64,000 nucleotides of DNA from Pantoea sp. IMH (GTDB taxonomy: Bacteria; Pseudomonadota; Gammaproteobacteria; Enterobacterales; Enterobacteriaceae). Shown in pieces: positions 45,486 through 55,429 of the stretch. Under the pieces are notes generated by a model, which worked only from the letters and a program-made list of their open reading frames with translations, searched no databases and was not told the DNA's origin. Position numbers and translations under genes: made by a program. The stretch is taken from positions 62,001 through 126,000 of the forward strand of contig NZ_JFGT01000006.1 in the NCBI RefSeq assembly GCF_000599885.1, in the 5' to 3' direction. How positions within the stretch are numbered: position 1 is the first letter of the stretch; each line of letters opens with the position of its first letter.

Positions 45486-46154
45486 TCAGTTACGGCGTTC
45501 GAAAGCCAGCGCGCGGCGTTCAATCAGACGCATCATTACCGTCAGCAGTCCATTGACGCAGAGGTAGATCAGGCCCGCCGCTGCGAACACTGCCGCATCA
45601 TAGGTCTGACCATAGAGTAACTGCCCGTGCCCCATCACTTCCATCAGCGTAATGGTATAGGCCAGCGAGGTGCTTTTGAACACCAGCACTACTTCATTGG
45701 AGTAGGAGGAGAGCGCGCGCTTAAAGGCATAGGGAAGAAGAATACGCAGGGTGCTTTTACGATCCATGCCCAGCGCTGAACAGGATTGCCACTGACCTGC
45801 CGGTATGGCGCGTACGGCACCATGAAAGAGCTGAGTAGTGTACGCGGCGCTGTTCAGCGACAGAGCAAGCAGCGCACAGAGCCAGGGCTGGGAAAGCAGG
45901 TGCCACAACCAGGGGATCGCCTGGATGGAAGGGAACTGCCCCGGTCCGTAATAGATTAAAAAGATCTGCACCAGCAGCGGCGTACCGGTAAAAAGCGTGA
46001 TGTAGCCGCGAACAATCTGGCTCAGCACCGCCACTTTCAACGACAGGATCACGGTAAACAGCAGAGAAAGAATCAGCGCCAGCAGCAGTGAGGCCAGCGT
46101 CAGCGTCAGGCTGGTATGCAGCCCTTTTAACAGTTCGGGTAAGTAGCTCAGCAT
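45486..46154 (-). CDS. artM: Arginine ABC transporter permease ArtM
   Basis: HisM-type permease of 222 residues. Landmarks are LFTGTPLLVQIFLIYYGPGQ, the EAA-like loop SCSALGMDRKSTLRILLPYA and ALSSYSNEVVLVFKSTSLAY. Its start overlaps the artQ stop by one base. Pairs with ArtQ. Confidence 0.95.
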   Translation of the reverse strand: MLSYLPELLKGLHTSLTLTLASLLLALILSLLFTVILSLKVAVLSQIVRGYITLFTGTPLLVQIFLIYYGPGQFPSIQAIPWLWHLLSQPWLCALLALSLNSAAYTTQLFHGAVRAIPAGQWQSCSALGMDRKSTLRILLPYAFKRALSSYSNEVVLVFKSTSLAYTITLMEVMGHGQLLYGQTYDAAVFAAAGLIYLCVNGLLTVMMRLIERRALAFERRN

Positions 46155-46870
46155 CAGTGATTCCCCTGCTCAAAGCGGGTCGTGCGGGACTCGATGCGCT
46201 TAAGCACCTGCTGGCTCAGCAGGGTGATGACCAGATAAATAGCGGCCGCAATCATATACCAGGTAAAAGGTTCCTGGGTTCGTGCGGCAATGCTTTTGGT
46301 CTGCAACATAATATCGTTCACGCTAATCAGCGAGACCAGCGCGGTATCCTTCAGCAGTACCAGCCACTGGTTACCCAACCCAGGCAGCGCATGGCGCCAC
46401 ATCTGCGGCATGATCAGGCGGAAGAATATTGCAGATTTTTTCATGCCCAGCGCCTGACCAGATTCCCACTGGCCTGCGGGGACCGCCTGCAGCGCGCCAC
46501 GCAGCGTTTGTGACGCGTAGGAGGCGTAAAGTACCGAAAGGGCGATCACCCCGCAAAGAAACGGGCTGACGTCAAAATTCTCAATGTCTACCTGTACAGG
46601 AAGGGCAAACAGCCCGAAGTTAAGCGTAAAGCCATCGGAGAGATAAAGCAGCAGCTGTGAGGCGCCAAAATAGACGAACAGCACCACCAGAATTTCCGGC
46701 AGGCCGCGAAAAAGGGTGACCAGACCGGTGGCAATCCAGGCCAGTGGCCGCCAGCGTGCCGATTCCCATGCAGCAAAAATCATTGCCAGGATCAGCCCCG
46801 CCGTCAGCGCACAAAGGGCAAGGCCGACGGTCATACCGGCGGCGCTTGCAAGAGGATAAAATGCGTTCAT
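46154..46870 (-). CDS. artQ: Arginine ABC transporter permease ArtQ
   Basis: HisQ-type permease of 238 residues. Landmarks are [40 protein letters not shown] (EAA loop) and [20 protein letters not shown]. It lies 7 bp after artI. Confidence 0.95.
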   Translation of the reverse strand: MNAFYPLASAAGMTVGLALCALTAGLILAMIFAAWESARWRPLAWIATGLVTLFRGLPEILVVLFVYFGASQLLLYLSDGFTLNFGLFALPVQVDIENFDVSPFLCGVIALSVLYASYASQTLRGALQAVPAGQWESGQALGMKKSAIFFRLIMPQMWRHALPGLGNQWLVLLKDTALVSLISVNDIMLQTKSIAARTQEPFTWYMIAAAIYLVITLLSQQVLKRIESRTTRFEQGNH

Positions 46871-46877
46871 TGATTAA

Positions 46878-47609
46878 TTACTGCTGGAACCATTTGTTGT
46901 AGATTTTTTTCAGCGTGCCATCCGCTTTCACTTTGTCCAGCGCGGCGTTGAACTGGCTTTGCAGCTCGGTATTTCCCTGGCGGACCGCGATGCCGAGACC
47001 GGTACCGAAGTAGCCTTTGTCCGTCACTTTTTCACCTACCGGGGCCAGATTCGCATTCTGCTTCAGCCATTCATTAACCACGGCAGTGTCACCAAATACC
47101 GCATCAATGCGGCCATTTTTCAGATCGAGAATGGCGTTCTGATAGCTGTCGTAAGGGACGGTGGTTACGCCGCTCATTTTCTCAGAAAGGTATTTCTGAT
47201 GCGTGGTACCGTTCTGCACGCCGACGCGCTTACCTTTCAGCGCATCAACCGAAGCTGCCTTACCTTTCTGCGCGATAAACAGGGCAGAATTGTCGTAATA
47301 GGCTTTTGAGAAAAGCACCTGTTTTTCGCGCTCGGGCGTGATATCCATGCCGGCCATCACGGCGTCAAAACGGCGGAATTTCAGGCTGGGGATCAGGCTG
47401 TCAAATGCCTGATTAGTAAAAGTACAGGTCGCCTTCATCTCATGGCAGAGCGCATTCGCCAGATCGACGTCGAAACCCTGGATTTTGTTATCCGAATCGA
47501 CAAACTCAAACGGCGGATAGGATGCTTCAGTGGCAAAGCGGATCGTTTGTGCAGCGGTTGCACTCAGGCTGAGGCTGGCCAGCAGTGCGGCAAGTACGAT
47601 TTTTTTCAT
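46878..47609 (-). CDS. artI: Periplasmic arginine-binding protein ArtI
   Basis: Binding protein of 243 residues, equal to E. coli ArtI. Signal peptide residues 1-19 (ATA-AQTIRFATEASYPPFEF). The ligand loop is VMAGMDITPEREKQVLFSKAYYDNSALFIA, and VGVQNGTTHQKYL and AVFGDTAVVNEWLKQN follow. Located between artP and artQ as in E. coli. Confidence 0.95.
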   Translation of the reverse strand: MKKIVLAALLASLSLSATAAQTIRFATEASYPPFEFVDSDNKIQGFDVDLANALCHEMKATCTFTNQAFDSLIPSLKFRRFDAVMAGMDITPEREKQVLFSKAYYDNSALFIAQKGKAASVDALKGKRVGVQNGTTHQKYLSEKMSGVTTVPYDSYQNAILDLKNGRIDAVFGDTAVVNEWLKQNANLAPVGEKVTDKGYFGTGLGIAVRQGNTELQSQFNAALDKVKADGTLKKIYNKWFQQ

Positions 47610-47623
47610 CTGGATATCCTGCG

Positions 47624-48352
47624 TTAGTGCGAAAGATAATTGGCAAACGCATCGGTTTGCGGCTGTGTAAAGCGGCTGGCATCACCCTGTTCAACAATAT
47701 AGCCGTTTTCCATATACACCACGCGGCTCGCGGTTTTTCGCGCCACTTCCACTTCATGGGTGACGATAACCTGAGTGATATTCGTCTGCGACAGTTCACG
47801 AATGATCGCTACGATTTGCGCGGTGATTTCCGGGTCCAGCGCGGCGGTCGGTTCATCAAACAGCAGAACGGCGGGCTCCATCATCAGCGCTCTGGCGATG
47901 GCGACACGCTGCTGCTGTCCGCCGGAAAGATGCAGCGGGAAACGATCGGCAAAGGCGGTGAGACGCAGACGCTCAAGCAGTTTATCCGCTCTGGCGTGCG
48001 CCCGATCTTTACTGAGGCCGAGCACGCGGCAGGGCGCTTCAATCAGATTCTGCCGGACCGTCAGGTGCGGCCAGAGGTTATATTGCTGAAAGACCATACC
48101 CACGTTCTGCCGCAGCTCGCGAATGGCCGCGTCTGAGGGCGTTTTACTGAAATCAAACTGCTTGCCGGCAATGCTGAGCGTGCCGGAACGCGGCATCTCC
48201 AGCAGGTTGAGCACGCGCAGCAGCGAGCTTTTACCGGCGCCGCTTGGCCCCAGCAGAACCAGCGTCTCGCCCTCAGGGCAAGTCAGTTGAATATCAAACA
48301 GCGCCTGGTGAGCGCCGTAAAAGCAGTTAATAGCGTTAAGTTGAATACTCAT
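47624..48352 (-). CDS. artP: Arginine ABC transporter ATP-binding protein ArtP
   Basis: ATPase of 242 residues, equal to E. coli ArtP. Walker [10 protein letters not shown] (about residue 35), signature [16 protein letters not shown], Walker [15 protein letters not shown]. The ATG at 48352 matches the family [17 protein letters not shown]; a longer frame to 48403 is not homologous. First gene of artPIQM; weak ARG-box-like palindromes lie upstream. Confidence 0.95.
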   Translation of the reverse strand: MSIQLNAINCFYGAHQALFDIQLTCPEGETLVLLGPSGAGKSSLLRVLNLLEMPRSGTLSIAGKQFDFSKTPSDAAIRELRQNVGMVFQQYNLWPHLTVRQNLIEAPCRVLGLSKDRAHARADKLLERLRLTAFADRFPLHLSGGQQQRVAIARALMMEPAVLLFDEPTAALDPEITAQIVAIIRELSQTNITQVIVTHEVEVARKTASRVVYMENGYIVEQGDASRFTQPQTDAFANYLSH

Positions 48353-48357
48353 GCGCA

Positions 48358-48417
48358 AAAAGTGAATAGCAATTGATGCCGCGAATCTTAACGTTGACGG
48401 CATAGTTATGCAATCAT
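48358..48417. promoter_or_regulatory. Candidate ArgR (ARG box) region upstream of artP
   Basis: Two partial matches to the ARG box (TGAATAATTATTCA) are seen: TGAATAGCAATTGA near 48360-48373 and TGCATAACTATGCC (minus strand) near 48402-48415. ArgR represses art genes in E. coli. Spacing is not the usual paired-box spacing, so this is tentative. Confidence 0.3.
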
Positions 48418-48547
48418 CGTGCGTGAAAATGAGTCCAGATGCGGCATATTAATGAAATAGCGGCACAACATATCGCAGCCCACCCTCAATTTGGGTTATG
48501 GCTGCGGTTGTGATGAAAACATGCCGTATGCTGACGGTACCTGAGAG

Positions 48548-49090
48548 CTAACGAAGCAGCAGTTGGCTGAGGGAGCCCCCGTTAAGGTGAGGATTCTGAC
48601 TCACGTAGCGGACATCATCTACGGTCCAGCAGGTGCCTTCGCGTACCATCAGAATCTCATCCTGCCATTCCATAGATTTATCACCGTCGCGGCTGAGGCT
48701 AACGCGTAGCGGGATGTTGCGGGCATCGGTATTCGGAATTGTCGACGCATCTGCTACTTTAGCGGAGGTTGGGCCAGCGGCGAGGCTGGAGAAAATATCC
48801 CCTTGCTGCAGTGCAGCACGCTTATCGGTATCAGCGCTGGCCTTCAGCAGCGTCTGATAAAGCTTGCCGCTGAGATAGGGGCGATATTTGGCCAGCTGTG
48901 TCGCATCCGGCAGGCCATCAGCTGGCTGTTCGATACGCAGATCGTAGAATTGCTGCGCAACAGAATCGGGACCGCCTTCAATACAGGGACCCGAACGCGT
49001 ACCGATATCCTTATAGGCGGGTTCTACCGTGGTACAGGCACTTAACAGCAGTGCCAGGGGAGCCAGTGCAGCAATCGCTTGGTATTTCAT
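48548..49090 (-). CDS. ybjP: Lipoprotein YbjP
   Basis: A 180-residue predicted outer-membrane lipoprotein with lipobox LLSAC (Cys at about residue 19), followed by TTVEPAYKDIGTRSGPCIEGGPD. The body resembles DUF3828 proteins (VAQQFYDLRI, LRVSLSRDGDKSMEWQDEILMVREG). Upstream of artP and divergent from ybjQ, as in E. coli. Function unknown. Confidence 0.88.
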   Translation of the reverse strand: MKYQAIAALAPLALLLSACTTVEPAYKDIGTRSGPCIEGGPDSVAQQFYDLRIEQPADGLPDATQLAKYRPYLSGKLYQTLLKASADTDKRAALQQGDIFSSLAAGPTSAKVADASTIPNTDARNIPLRVSLSRDGDKSMEWQDEILMVREGTCWTVDDVRYVSQNPHLNGGSLSQLLLR

Positions 49091-49194
49091 CTTGATTTCC
49101 TTATTATTTCTGGGTGATCTATTTTAGCATAAACCCTTAACAATCACGTTAGCTGCTAAAGCGGTATCCGGAAAGGGCCGCGAAGGAGAACAGA

Positions 49195-49518
49195 ATGAAA
49201 TTTTCAACAACGCCCACGCTGGAAGGCCAGGTTATTACGGAATATTGCGGCGTGGTAACGGGAGAGGCCATTCTCGGCGCCAATATTTTTCGTGACTTTT
49301 TTGCAGGTATCCGCGATATCGTCGGTGGCCGCTCAGGCGCCTATGAAAAGGAGTTGCGCAAGGCCCGACAGATCGCTTTCAAGGAACTGGAAGAGCAGGC
49401 GAAAGCGCTGGGCGCCAATGCGGTGGTGGGGATTGATATTGATTATGAAACCGTCGGTAAAGATGCCAGCATGCTGATGGTCAGCGTAACCGGCACCGCC
49501 GTTAAAATCCGCGGCTGA
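49195..49518 (+). CDS. ybjQ: UPF0145 family protein YbjQ
   Basis: A 107-residue YbjQ/UPF0145 protein with [21 protein letters not shown] and [16 protein letters not shown], a small pentameric-type fold. Function unknown. Its TGA overlaps the amiD ATG (TGATG), so the two are translationally coupled. Confidence 0.92.
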   Translation: MKFSTTPTLEGQVITEYCGVVTGEAILGANIFRDFFAGIRDIVGGRSGAYEKELRKARQIAFKELEEQAKALGANAVVGIDIDYETVGKDASMLMVSVTGTAVKIRG

Positions 49519-50354
49519 TGCGCAAGCTGGCCGTTTCCCTCGCGGCGTTGTTACTCAGCGCCTGCGCGTCGTCAGGCTTTGAACGGCACGAAGGTTACGT
49601 CATCGATACCCAGCATGCTGCCTGGGGAGCGAGGCCGCGCGTAAAGGTGCTCGTCATCCACTATACGGCAGAGGCATTTCCCGTCGCGCTCGCCACCCTG
49701 ACGGGCAGAGAAGTTAGCGCGCACTATCTTGTTCCCGCCGCGCCCGCGAAAAAAGGTGGCGATCCTCTGGTGTTCAGGCTTGTTCCTGAGTCGCAACTGG
49801 CCTGGCATGCCGGCGCCAGCTTCTGGCGTGGTGCAACCCGGCTGAACGATACTTCTGTTGGCATTGAGCTTGAAAACCTGGGGTTCACACAGACGATAGC
49901 CGGACGCAAATGGTATCCCTTTACGGCACAGCAGATGAAGGTGCTGAAACCGCTGGCCCGCGACATCGTTAAGCGTTACGCCATTCAGCCGCAGAATGTG
50001 GTGGCACACAGCGACATTGCGCCACAGCGCAAGCAGGATCCCGGCCCGCTTTTCCCCTGGCAATGGCTGGCGGAGCAGGGCATCGGCGCCTGGCCTGACG
50101 CATCGCGCGTCGCTTTTTATCTGGCTGGCAGACCTCCCAGGCTTAAGGTTGAGAGCGAAAAATTGCTGAACTTGCTGTCGCGCTATGGCTATGAAGTGTC
50201 ATCCGGTATGACCAGAGAGCAGCAACAGAAAGTGATTGCGGCTTTTCAGATGCACTTCCGGCCCGCAGATTACCAGGGGATCGCAGACGCTGAGAGTGAA
50301 GCCATTGCAGAGGCGCTGCTCGAGAAATATGGCGCCGGCCAGGAAGCCGTCTGA
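49518..50354 (+). CDS. amiD: N-acetylmuramoyl-L-alanine amidase AmiD
   Basis: Zinc amidase of 278 residues (Amidase_2) anchored in the outer membrane as a lipoprotein (LSAC, Cys16). It cleaves the MurNAc-L-Ala bond, including anhydro-muropeptides, in the periplasm. Zn ligands are in VLVIHYT (His48), VAHSDIAPQRKQDPG (His and Asp) and HAGASFWRG lies nearby. A C-terminal peptidoglycan-binding-like helix bundle (LLNLLSRYGYEVSS) follows. Coupled to ybjQ. Confidence 0.94.
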   Translation: MRKLAVSLAALLLSACASSGFERHEGYVIDTQHAAWGARPRVKVLVIHYTAEAFPVALATLTGREVSAHYLVPAAPAKKGGDPLVFRLVPESQLAWHAGASFWRGATRLNDTSVGIELENLGFTQTIAGRKWYPFTAQQMKVLKPLARDIVKRYAIQPQNVVAHSDIAPQRKQDPGPLFPWQWLAEQGIGAWPDASRVAFYLAGRPPRLKVESEKLLNLLSRYGYEVSSGMTREQQQKVIAAFQMHFRPADYQGIADAESEAIAEALLEKYGAGQEAV

Positions 50355-50389
50355 CCGCCCCGCTCGCGTGAGTGAGGCGGAAAAGAGGA

Positions 50390-51397
50390 TTAGTGACGGG
50401 CGCGGAGGAACGCCTGCCAGTGGGAGACCAGCGTTTCCAGCGCCTGGCGGTCAACGTCCAGATGGGTGACCAGCCGCGTCACCGGGCCGGTGCTCAGTAA
50501 AATCCCGCGCTCGTGCATCCAGGCTTTCAGTGGCGCAACATCTGCTTCCGGCACGCGCACAAAAACCATATTGGTATCCTGCCTTGAGACGTTGACATCT
50601 CTCTTTTGCAGCGCCTCCGCGAGCCAGGCTGCATTATCATGATCCTCCTGCAGGCGAGCCACGTTGTGCTCCAGCGCGTAGCGGCCTGCCGCCGCCAGAA
50701 TGCCCGCCTGGCGCATCGCACCGCCGGTCATTTTGCGCCAGCGGCGCGCGCGCTGAATATAATCCGCACTGCCGCAAAGCAGCGATCCAACCGGCGCACC
50801 CAGGCCTTTGGAGAGGCAAATCGTCAGCGTGTCGCAGTAGCGGGCGATCGCCTCAAGCCCGACGTTAAGCGCGACGGCGGCGTTAAAAATGCGGGCGCCG
50901 TCAATATGCAGCGCCAGCCCGCGCTGACGCGTAAACGCCCAGGCCTCTGCCAGATAGCTCAGCGGCAGTACTTTGCCATTATGGGTATTTTCCAGACTGA
51001 GAAGCCGGGTGATGGCAAAATGGAAATCGTCGGGTTTGATAAATTGCTCTACGAGGTCGAGCGGCAGCGTGCCGTCAGCCGCCGCAGTTACAGGTTGCGG
51101 CTGGATACTGCCCAGCACGGCAGCGCCACCAGCCTCATATTTATAGTTATGAGCCTGCTGACCAACAATATATTCCTCGCCGCGCTGACAGTGGCACAGC
51201 AGGGCGACCAGGTTGGCCTGAGTGCCGGTCGGCAAAAAGAGGGCTGCCTCTTTACCGCTGAGGCGCGCGGCTTCCGCTTCAAGCGCATTTACCGTCGGAT
51301 CATCGCCATAGACATCGTCGCCGGTTTCGGCTGAGATCATCGCTGAAAGCATGGCGGCCCCTGGCCGGGTTACTGTATCACTGCGTAAATCGATCAC
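50390..51397 (-). CDS. ltaE: Low-specificity L-threonine aldolase LtaE
   Basis: PLP enzyme of 335 residues that splits L-threonine and L-allo-threonine to glycine and acetaldehyde. IDLRSDTVTRPGAAML is the N-terminus, GDDVYGDDPTVN and LFLPTGTQANLVALL follow, and the PLP lysine is in CLSKGLGAPVGS. RWRKMTGGAMRQAG is another landmark. GTG start with AGGAG seven bases upstream; the longer frame to 51457 is not homologous. Confidence 0.95.
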   Translation of the reverse strand: MIDLRSDTVTRPGAAMLSAMISAETGDDVYGDDPTVNALEAEAARLSGKEAALFLPTGTQANLVALLCHCQRGEEYIVGQQAHNYKYEAGGAAVLGSIQPQPVTAAADGTLPLDLVEQFIKPDDFHFAITRLLSLENTHNGKVLPLSYLAEAWAFTRQRGLALHIDGARIFNAAVALNVGLEAIARYCDTLTICLSKGLGAPVGSLLCGSADYIQRARRWRKMTGGAMRQAGILAAAGRYALEHNVARLQEDHDNAAWLAEALQKRDVNVSRQDTNMVFVRVPEADVAPLKAWMHERGILLSTGPVTRLVTHLDVDRQALETLVSHWQAFLRARH

Positions 51398-51626
51398 ACC
51401 TGCGCTCCTCTTCTCTGAACAAACATCCCAACGTCCAATTGTTTTACCGCAGCCCATGCGGTTTTACCAGTTCAACGGTTAACGGCTATTAGCGTGAAAG
51501 GGCGGATACAGACAGAGCAGAGGCGGGATCGCGTAATGTGAACAACACGCACAGACAGGCGGAACGCCGTGGGCGATCCGGTAAGAAACCGGGCGGCAGT
51601 CATCAGCACTGCCGCACGGGTGTGAC

Positions 51627-52613
51627 TCAGGCGATAACGATATCGCTAACCGGCTTACAGCTGCATGCCAGCACAAATCCCGCCGCGACCTCTTCATCGG
51701 TCAGCGTCTGCTGGCTGGATGTCTGATAGTCGCCGCTCACTATCTGCGTTTTACAGCAGCCGCAGACGCCGGAACGACAGGCGGCAACGATATCAAATGC
51801 GTTTCTCTCCATCGCTTCCAGCAGCGTCGCACCTGAGGAGAAGCTGCCTGCCTTCTCTGTGCCGCTGGCGCGAAGGGAAAGCGGCTGGCTGGAAGCGGAC
51901 ACTTCTGTGGTCTGCACAGGCGTGAACTGTTCTTTCCAGATATCTGCGGCTCCAAGCGTTCTGGTAAACCCTTCGACCTGCTGCATATAGGCTTCAGGGC
52001 CGCAAATCATCACGGTACGACTGGGCATATCGGGCACCAGCGTACGAAGCTTTTCAAGCGTCAGCCGGCCTTCGGGCATCTCTGCGGTGGGAGTGTCTTC
52101 AGATATGAGAGTTAAATCCAGCCAGGGTTGCAGCGCAGCCAGCTCCGTCGCGAAAATAACGTCCTGCTGTGAGCGCACGCTGTAGCAGAGTTTTACGCTG
52201 CATTCGCGACGACGGCTCGCCAGCCAGCGACACATAGAGATGATGGGCGTTATACCGCAGCCCGCTGCCATCATCAGGTAGCGATCGGCAGGATGCTGCT
52301 CGCAGCTGAATTCACCCTGTGGATCGGAAAGCCAGATGTAATCGCCGGGTTTCAGCGATTTGGTCAGCCAGCCTGATCCCTGACCACCCTCAATATACCG
52401 CACGGTCAGGGTAATAAATTCGCTCTGGCCTGGCGTTGATGAGAGGGTATAGGCACGAAGCTGCGCCGATTTACCAATCTGCACCAGTGCGAACTGGCCC
52501 GCCTGCCAGCGGTAAAAATCATGATTAATCAGCGCGATGGTCCAGACATCAGGCGTTTCCTGAGTCACATGGTGAACCTGCATCCGCCAGTGGCATAATG
52601 CGTTTGTCTGCAT
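51627..52613 (-). CDS. hcr: NADH oxidoreductase Hcr
   Basis: A 328-residue reductase with an FAD domain (RAYTLSSTPGQSEFITLTVR), an NAD domain (AAGCGITPIISM, VMICGPEAYM) and a C-terminal plant-type [2Fe-2S] domain (CRSGVCGCCKTQ plus CSC near the end). It reduces the hybrid cluster protein. It follows hcp by 10 bp in the same transcript. An interdomain linker (VSASSQPLSLRASGTEKAG) is longer and Ser-rich. Confidence 0.94.
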   Translation of the reverse strand: MQTNALCHWRMQVHHVTQETPDVWTIALINHDFYRWQAGQFALVQIGKSAQLRAYTLSSTPGQSEFITLTVRYIEGGQGSGWLTKSLKPGDYIWLSDPQGEFSCEQHPADRYLMMAAGCGITPIISMCRWLASRRRECSVKLCYSVRSQQDVIFATELAALQPWLDLTLISEDTPTAEMPEGRLTLEKLRTLVPDMPSRTVMICGPEAYMQQVEGFTRTLGAADIWKEQFTPVQTTEVSASSQPLSLRASGTEKAGSFSSGATLLEAMERNAFDIVAACRSGVCGCCKTQIVSGDYQTSSQQTLTDEEVAAGFVLACSCKPVSDIVIA

Positions 52614-52623
52614 GGTTATCTCC

Positions 52624-54270
52624 TCAGGCGTTCAGGATAGTGTTGAGATCGTTTTCGACTGTGGTCACGGGCTGCAGGCCGAATTCGCTTTGCAACAGCG
52701 CCAGCACGTTGTCGCTCAGGAAGGCCGGTGGCGTCGGGCCTGTGCGGATATTTTTTACGCCGAGCGCCAGCAGCGTCAGCAGCACCACGATGGCTTTCTG
52801 CTCGAACCAGGAAAGCACCAGCGACAGCGGCAGATCGTTCACGCTGCAGTTCAGTTTTTCGGCCAGCTTAACGGCCAGCATAATGGCGGAGTAGCTGTCG
52901 TTGCACTGCCCTGCATCCAGCAGCCGCGGCAGCCCTTCCAGCGTGCCGAAGTCGAGTTTATTGAAACGGTATTTGCCGCAGGCCAGCGTCAGGATCAGGC
53001 AATCTTTCGGCACCGACGTCGCCAGATCGGTAAAGTAGCTGCGTTTCTCCCGGCTGCCGTCGCAGCCGCCAATCAGAAAGACGTGGCGCAGTTTCTGGGA
53101 TGCCACCAGGTCAATAATGGTATCGCTGGCATCCTGCAGAACCTGGCGGCCAAAGCCGACGGTGATTTCATGAGGGATCTCTGACCAGGGAAAGCCGGGC
53201 ATGGATTGCGCCTGAGCGATAACGGGCGAGAAGTCATCGCCATCCAGGTGGTTGACGCCGGGCCAGCCGACGATACTGCGGGTCCAGATGCGATCCTGAT
53301 AATCTCCGACGAAAGGATCGATTATGCAGTTTGAGGTCATGACCACGGGGCCAGGGAAGCGGGCAAACTCTTCCTGCTGGTTCTGCCAGCCGCTGCCGTA
53401 GTTGCCGATCAGATGTGGGTACTGCTTCAGCAGCGGATAGCCGTGAGCCGGCAGCATTTCCCCATGGGTATAAATGTTGATATTCAGGCCCACTGTCTGC
53501 TCAAGCAGCATTTGCAGATCTTTCAGATCGTGCCCTGAGATGAGAATAGCTTTACCGGCGACCGGGCGTACATTGACGGTGACCGGCTGTGGATTACCGT
53601 AGGTCGTGGTCTGCGCTTCATCCAGCATCGCCATAATGGCAAAGTTCATTTTGCCGATCTGCATCGCTTTTTCCAGCAGATCGTTTATCTGGTCTGGCTG
53701 CGTGCCCAGCCATGCCATGATCTCATGGTACTGCTGATAAACCGCGTTATCGAAGCGGCCATGCACATGAGCATGCTCCATATAGGCAGCCGCGCCTTTC
53801 AGACCGTACAGGCAGAGCAGACGAAGCCCAAGAATATCTTCATCATCTTCGCCCCGGTTCAGCGCGAAGTCAGCGGCCTGCGCCTGAAGGTCCGCAATAT
53901 TATCGCTTTCAAGCGTCAGATCGGCTAACGGATGAGAGAGAGAAGCCGGACCCTGCTTCTCATTACAGAGCGCCTTCAACCTGTCGCGACAGGCAATAGC
54001 GCTACGGGCATAGCCCACAATACGTTCAGAGTCGAAGTTGACGTTAGTCAGCGTCGAAAAGAAGGCAAGCGGTGAAAAGCTGTCAATTTCATGCACGATA
54101 ATATTGTGCCGGCGCGCTTCAACTGCCCACGCAGACAGTCCCTGAAGCGCGGCTATCAGGAGATCCTGCAGATCGGATGTTTCAGCAGTTTTACCACACA
54201 TGCCCTGGGCATAGGCACAGCCGTTTGCCGTTGGCGTCTGAAGAGTTTGCTCACATTGAATACAGAACAT
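52624..54270 (-). CDS. hcp: Hydroxylamine reductase / hybrid cluster protein Hcp
   Basis: A 548-residue iron-sulfur protein that reduces NO (and hydroxylamine) under anaerobic nitrosative stress. The N-terminal cluster motif is CIQCEQ...[11 protein letters not shown] (Cys3, 6, about 18, 25). Hybrid-cluster ligands appear in [36 protein letters not shown] and [10 protein letters not shown]. NsrR- and FNR-like sites lie upstream. Operon hcp-hcr. Confidence 0.95.
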   Translation of the reverse strand: MFCIQCEQTLQTPTANGCAYAQGMCGKTAETSDLQDLLIAALQGLSAWAVEARRHNIIVHEIDSFSPLAFFSTLTNVNFDSERIVGYARSAIACRDRLKALCNEKQGPASLSHPLADLTLESDNIADLQAQAADFALNRGEDDEDILGLRLLCLYGLKGAAAYMEHAHVHGRFDNAVYQQYHEIMAWLGTQPDQINDLLEKAMQIGKMNFAIMAMLDEAQTTTYGNPQPVTVNVRPVAGKAILISGHDLKDLQMLLEQTVGLNINIYTHGEMLPAHGYPLLKQYPHLIGNYGSGWQNQQEEFARFPGPVVMTSNCIIDPFVGDYQDRIWTRSIVGWPGVNHLDGDDFSPVIAQAQSMPGFPWSEIPHEITVGFGRQVLQDASDTIIDLVASQKLRHVFLIGGCDGSREKRSYFTDLATSVPKDCLILTLACGKYRFNKLDFGTLEGLPRLLDAGQCNDSYSAIMLAVKLAEKLNCSVNDLPLSLVLSWFEQKAIVVLLTLLALGVKNIRTGPTPPAFLSDNVLALLQSEFGLQPVTTVENDLNTILNA

Positions 54271-54285
54271 TGGGCGGCCTTTTTA

Positions 54286-54308
54286 AAGTTGCATTTAAGA
54301 TACATCTT
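54286..54308. promoter_or_regulatory. NsrR-type operator upstream of hcp
   Basis: A 23-bp imperfect palindrome with arms AAGTTGCAT and ATACATCTT matches the NsrR consensus (AAGATGCAT-N5-ATGCATCTT type). It lies 16-38 bp upstream of the hcp ATG. NsrR, a NO-sensing repressor, controls hcp in E. coli. Confidence 0.75.
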
Positions 54309-54366
54309 TATGCTAAAAGCAAAGGCAGGCGTTTCATAGGTGTTGTGCTTTAAAACGCAGGGATCA

Positions 54367-54380
54367 TTGATCTGGCGCAA
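54367..54380. promoter_or_regulatory. Candidate FNR site upstream of hcp
   Basis: TTGAT-CTGG-CGCAA matches one perfect half of TTGAT-N4-ATCAA and three of five bases in the other. About 100 bp upstream of the hcp ATG, a plausible activating place. E. coli hcp is FNR-dependent. Confidence 0.45.
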
Positions 54381-54392
54381 ATGGCGCGCGGG

Positions 54393-55292
54393 TCAGGCGG
54401 CAAAAAAAGCAATCAGAACCGGCGCAAGCAGGCTCAGCATAAAGCCGTGGACGATAGCGGCCGGCACAATTTCAGCACCGCCGCTGCGCTGAAGCACAGG
54501 CAGGGTAAAATCCATTGAGGTGGCACCGCACAGGCCAAGTGCGGTAGAGCGATGGCGGGCAATCAGTGCCGGGATTAGCATGATGGCCAGCAGTTCACGT
54601 AGCAGGTCATTAAAGAAGGCTGCGCTGCCGATTACCGGGCCAAAAGATTCCGTCATCAGGATGCCGGAAAGGGAATACCAGCCAAAGCCGGAGGCCATTG
54701 CCAGCCCCGTTTTTACCGGCAGTCCCAGAAGTAAGGCAGCAACAGCGCCGCCTGCCAGAGCGCTGAGAAACACCACCATCGCTACCATCATCCCGCGCCG
54801 GTTAATCAGGATCTGCCGGAGCGTCATACCGCTGCCACGCAGCTGGAGCCCCACAAGAAACAGCAGAAACAGCAGCGCATATTCACCCGCTTCACTGGCA
54901 AACTTCAGCGGCGTCCAGTGGCTGAGGCCGATCAGAAAGCCGGCAATGACTACGCCACAGAGCTTTAGCGATTCGAGCGCCATATGTAGCCTTGAAGGCA
55001 ACGTCTGCTGACGATGGTTATGTGCCCAGGGACGAAGATGTTCCAGCAGGCGCAGCGCCACGATATTTCCCACAAGGATGCAGGCTGCACTGATCAGACT
55101 GTAATTGACGATAGCAAGGAGATTGCGGCCCAGATCGTCAAGAAACGCCAGGCTGATACCCATAAAAAAGAGGATAACGTAGACCATCCAGCTCAGCAGT
55201 TTGTTGATTAGCCTTTGCAGCGAGGGCGCTTTAGCCGGCAAAAGATAGCCCGCGATCAGCGGCAGAAGAATGATCAACAGTCCTGAATACAT
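54393..55292 (-). CDS. lysO: L-lysine exporter LysO
   Basis: A 299-residue inner-membrane protein, same length as E. coli LysO (YbjE). It exports lysine and toxic analogues such as thialysine. About eight hydrophobic segments, with family landmarks LPLIAGYLLPA, GMALESLKLCGV-type region, GFGWYSLSGILM, FNDLLRELLAIMLIPALI and CGATSMDFTLPVLQ. In E. coli lysine controls it through ArgP; no ArgP site was identified here. aqpZ, which lies next in E. coli, is missing. Confidence 0.95.
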   Translation of the reverse strand: MYSGLLIILLPLIAGYLLPAKAPSLQRLINKLLSWMVYVILFFMGISLAFLDDLGRNLLAIVNYSLISAACILVGNIVALRLLEHLRPWAHNHRQQTLPSRLHMALESLKLCGVVIAGFLIGLSHWTPLKFASEAGEYALLFLLFLVGLQLRGSGMTLRQILINRRGMMVAMVVFLSALAGGAVAALLLGLPVKTGLAMASGFGWYSLSGILMTESFGPVIGSAAFFNDLLRELLAIMLIPALIARHRSTALGLCGATSMDFTLPVLQRSGGAEIVPAAIVHGFMLSLLAPVLIAFFAA

Positions 55293-55429
55293 GTGGCGGG
55301 TCGTCCATGCGCAAAAGGTGAGGCGACAAGCTAGCGAAATTTTTATGCTGAGTAAAGGCCTCTTCCAGGCAGAGGCTTGACCAGCGTGGAGATGCGGGCC
55401 ATTCTCAATAAAAACAAAGGGAAATCCTG

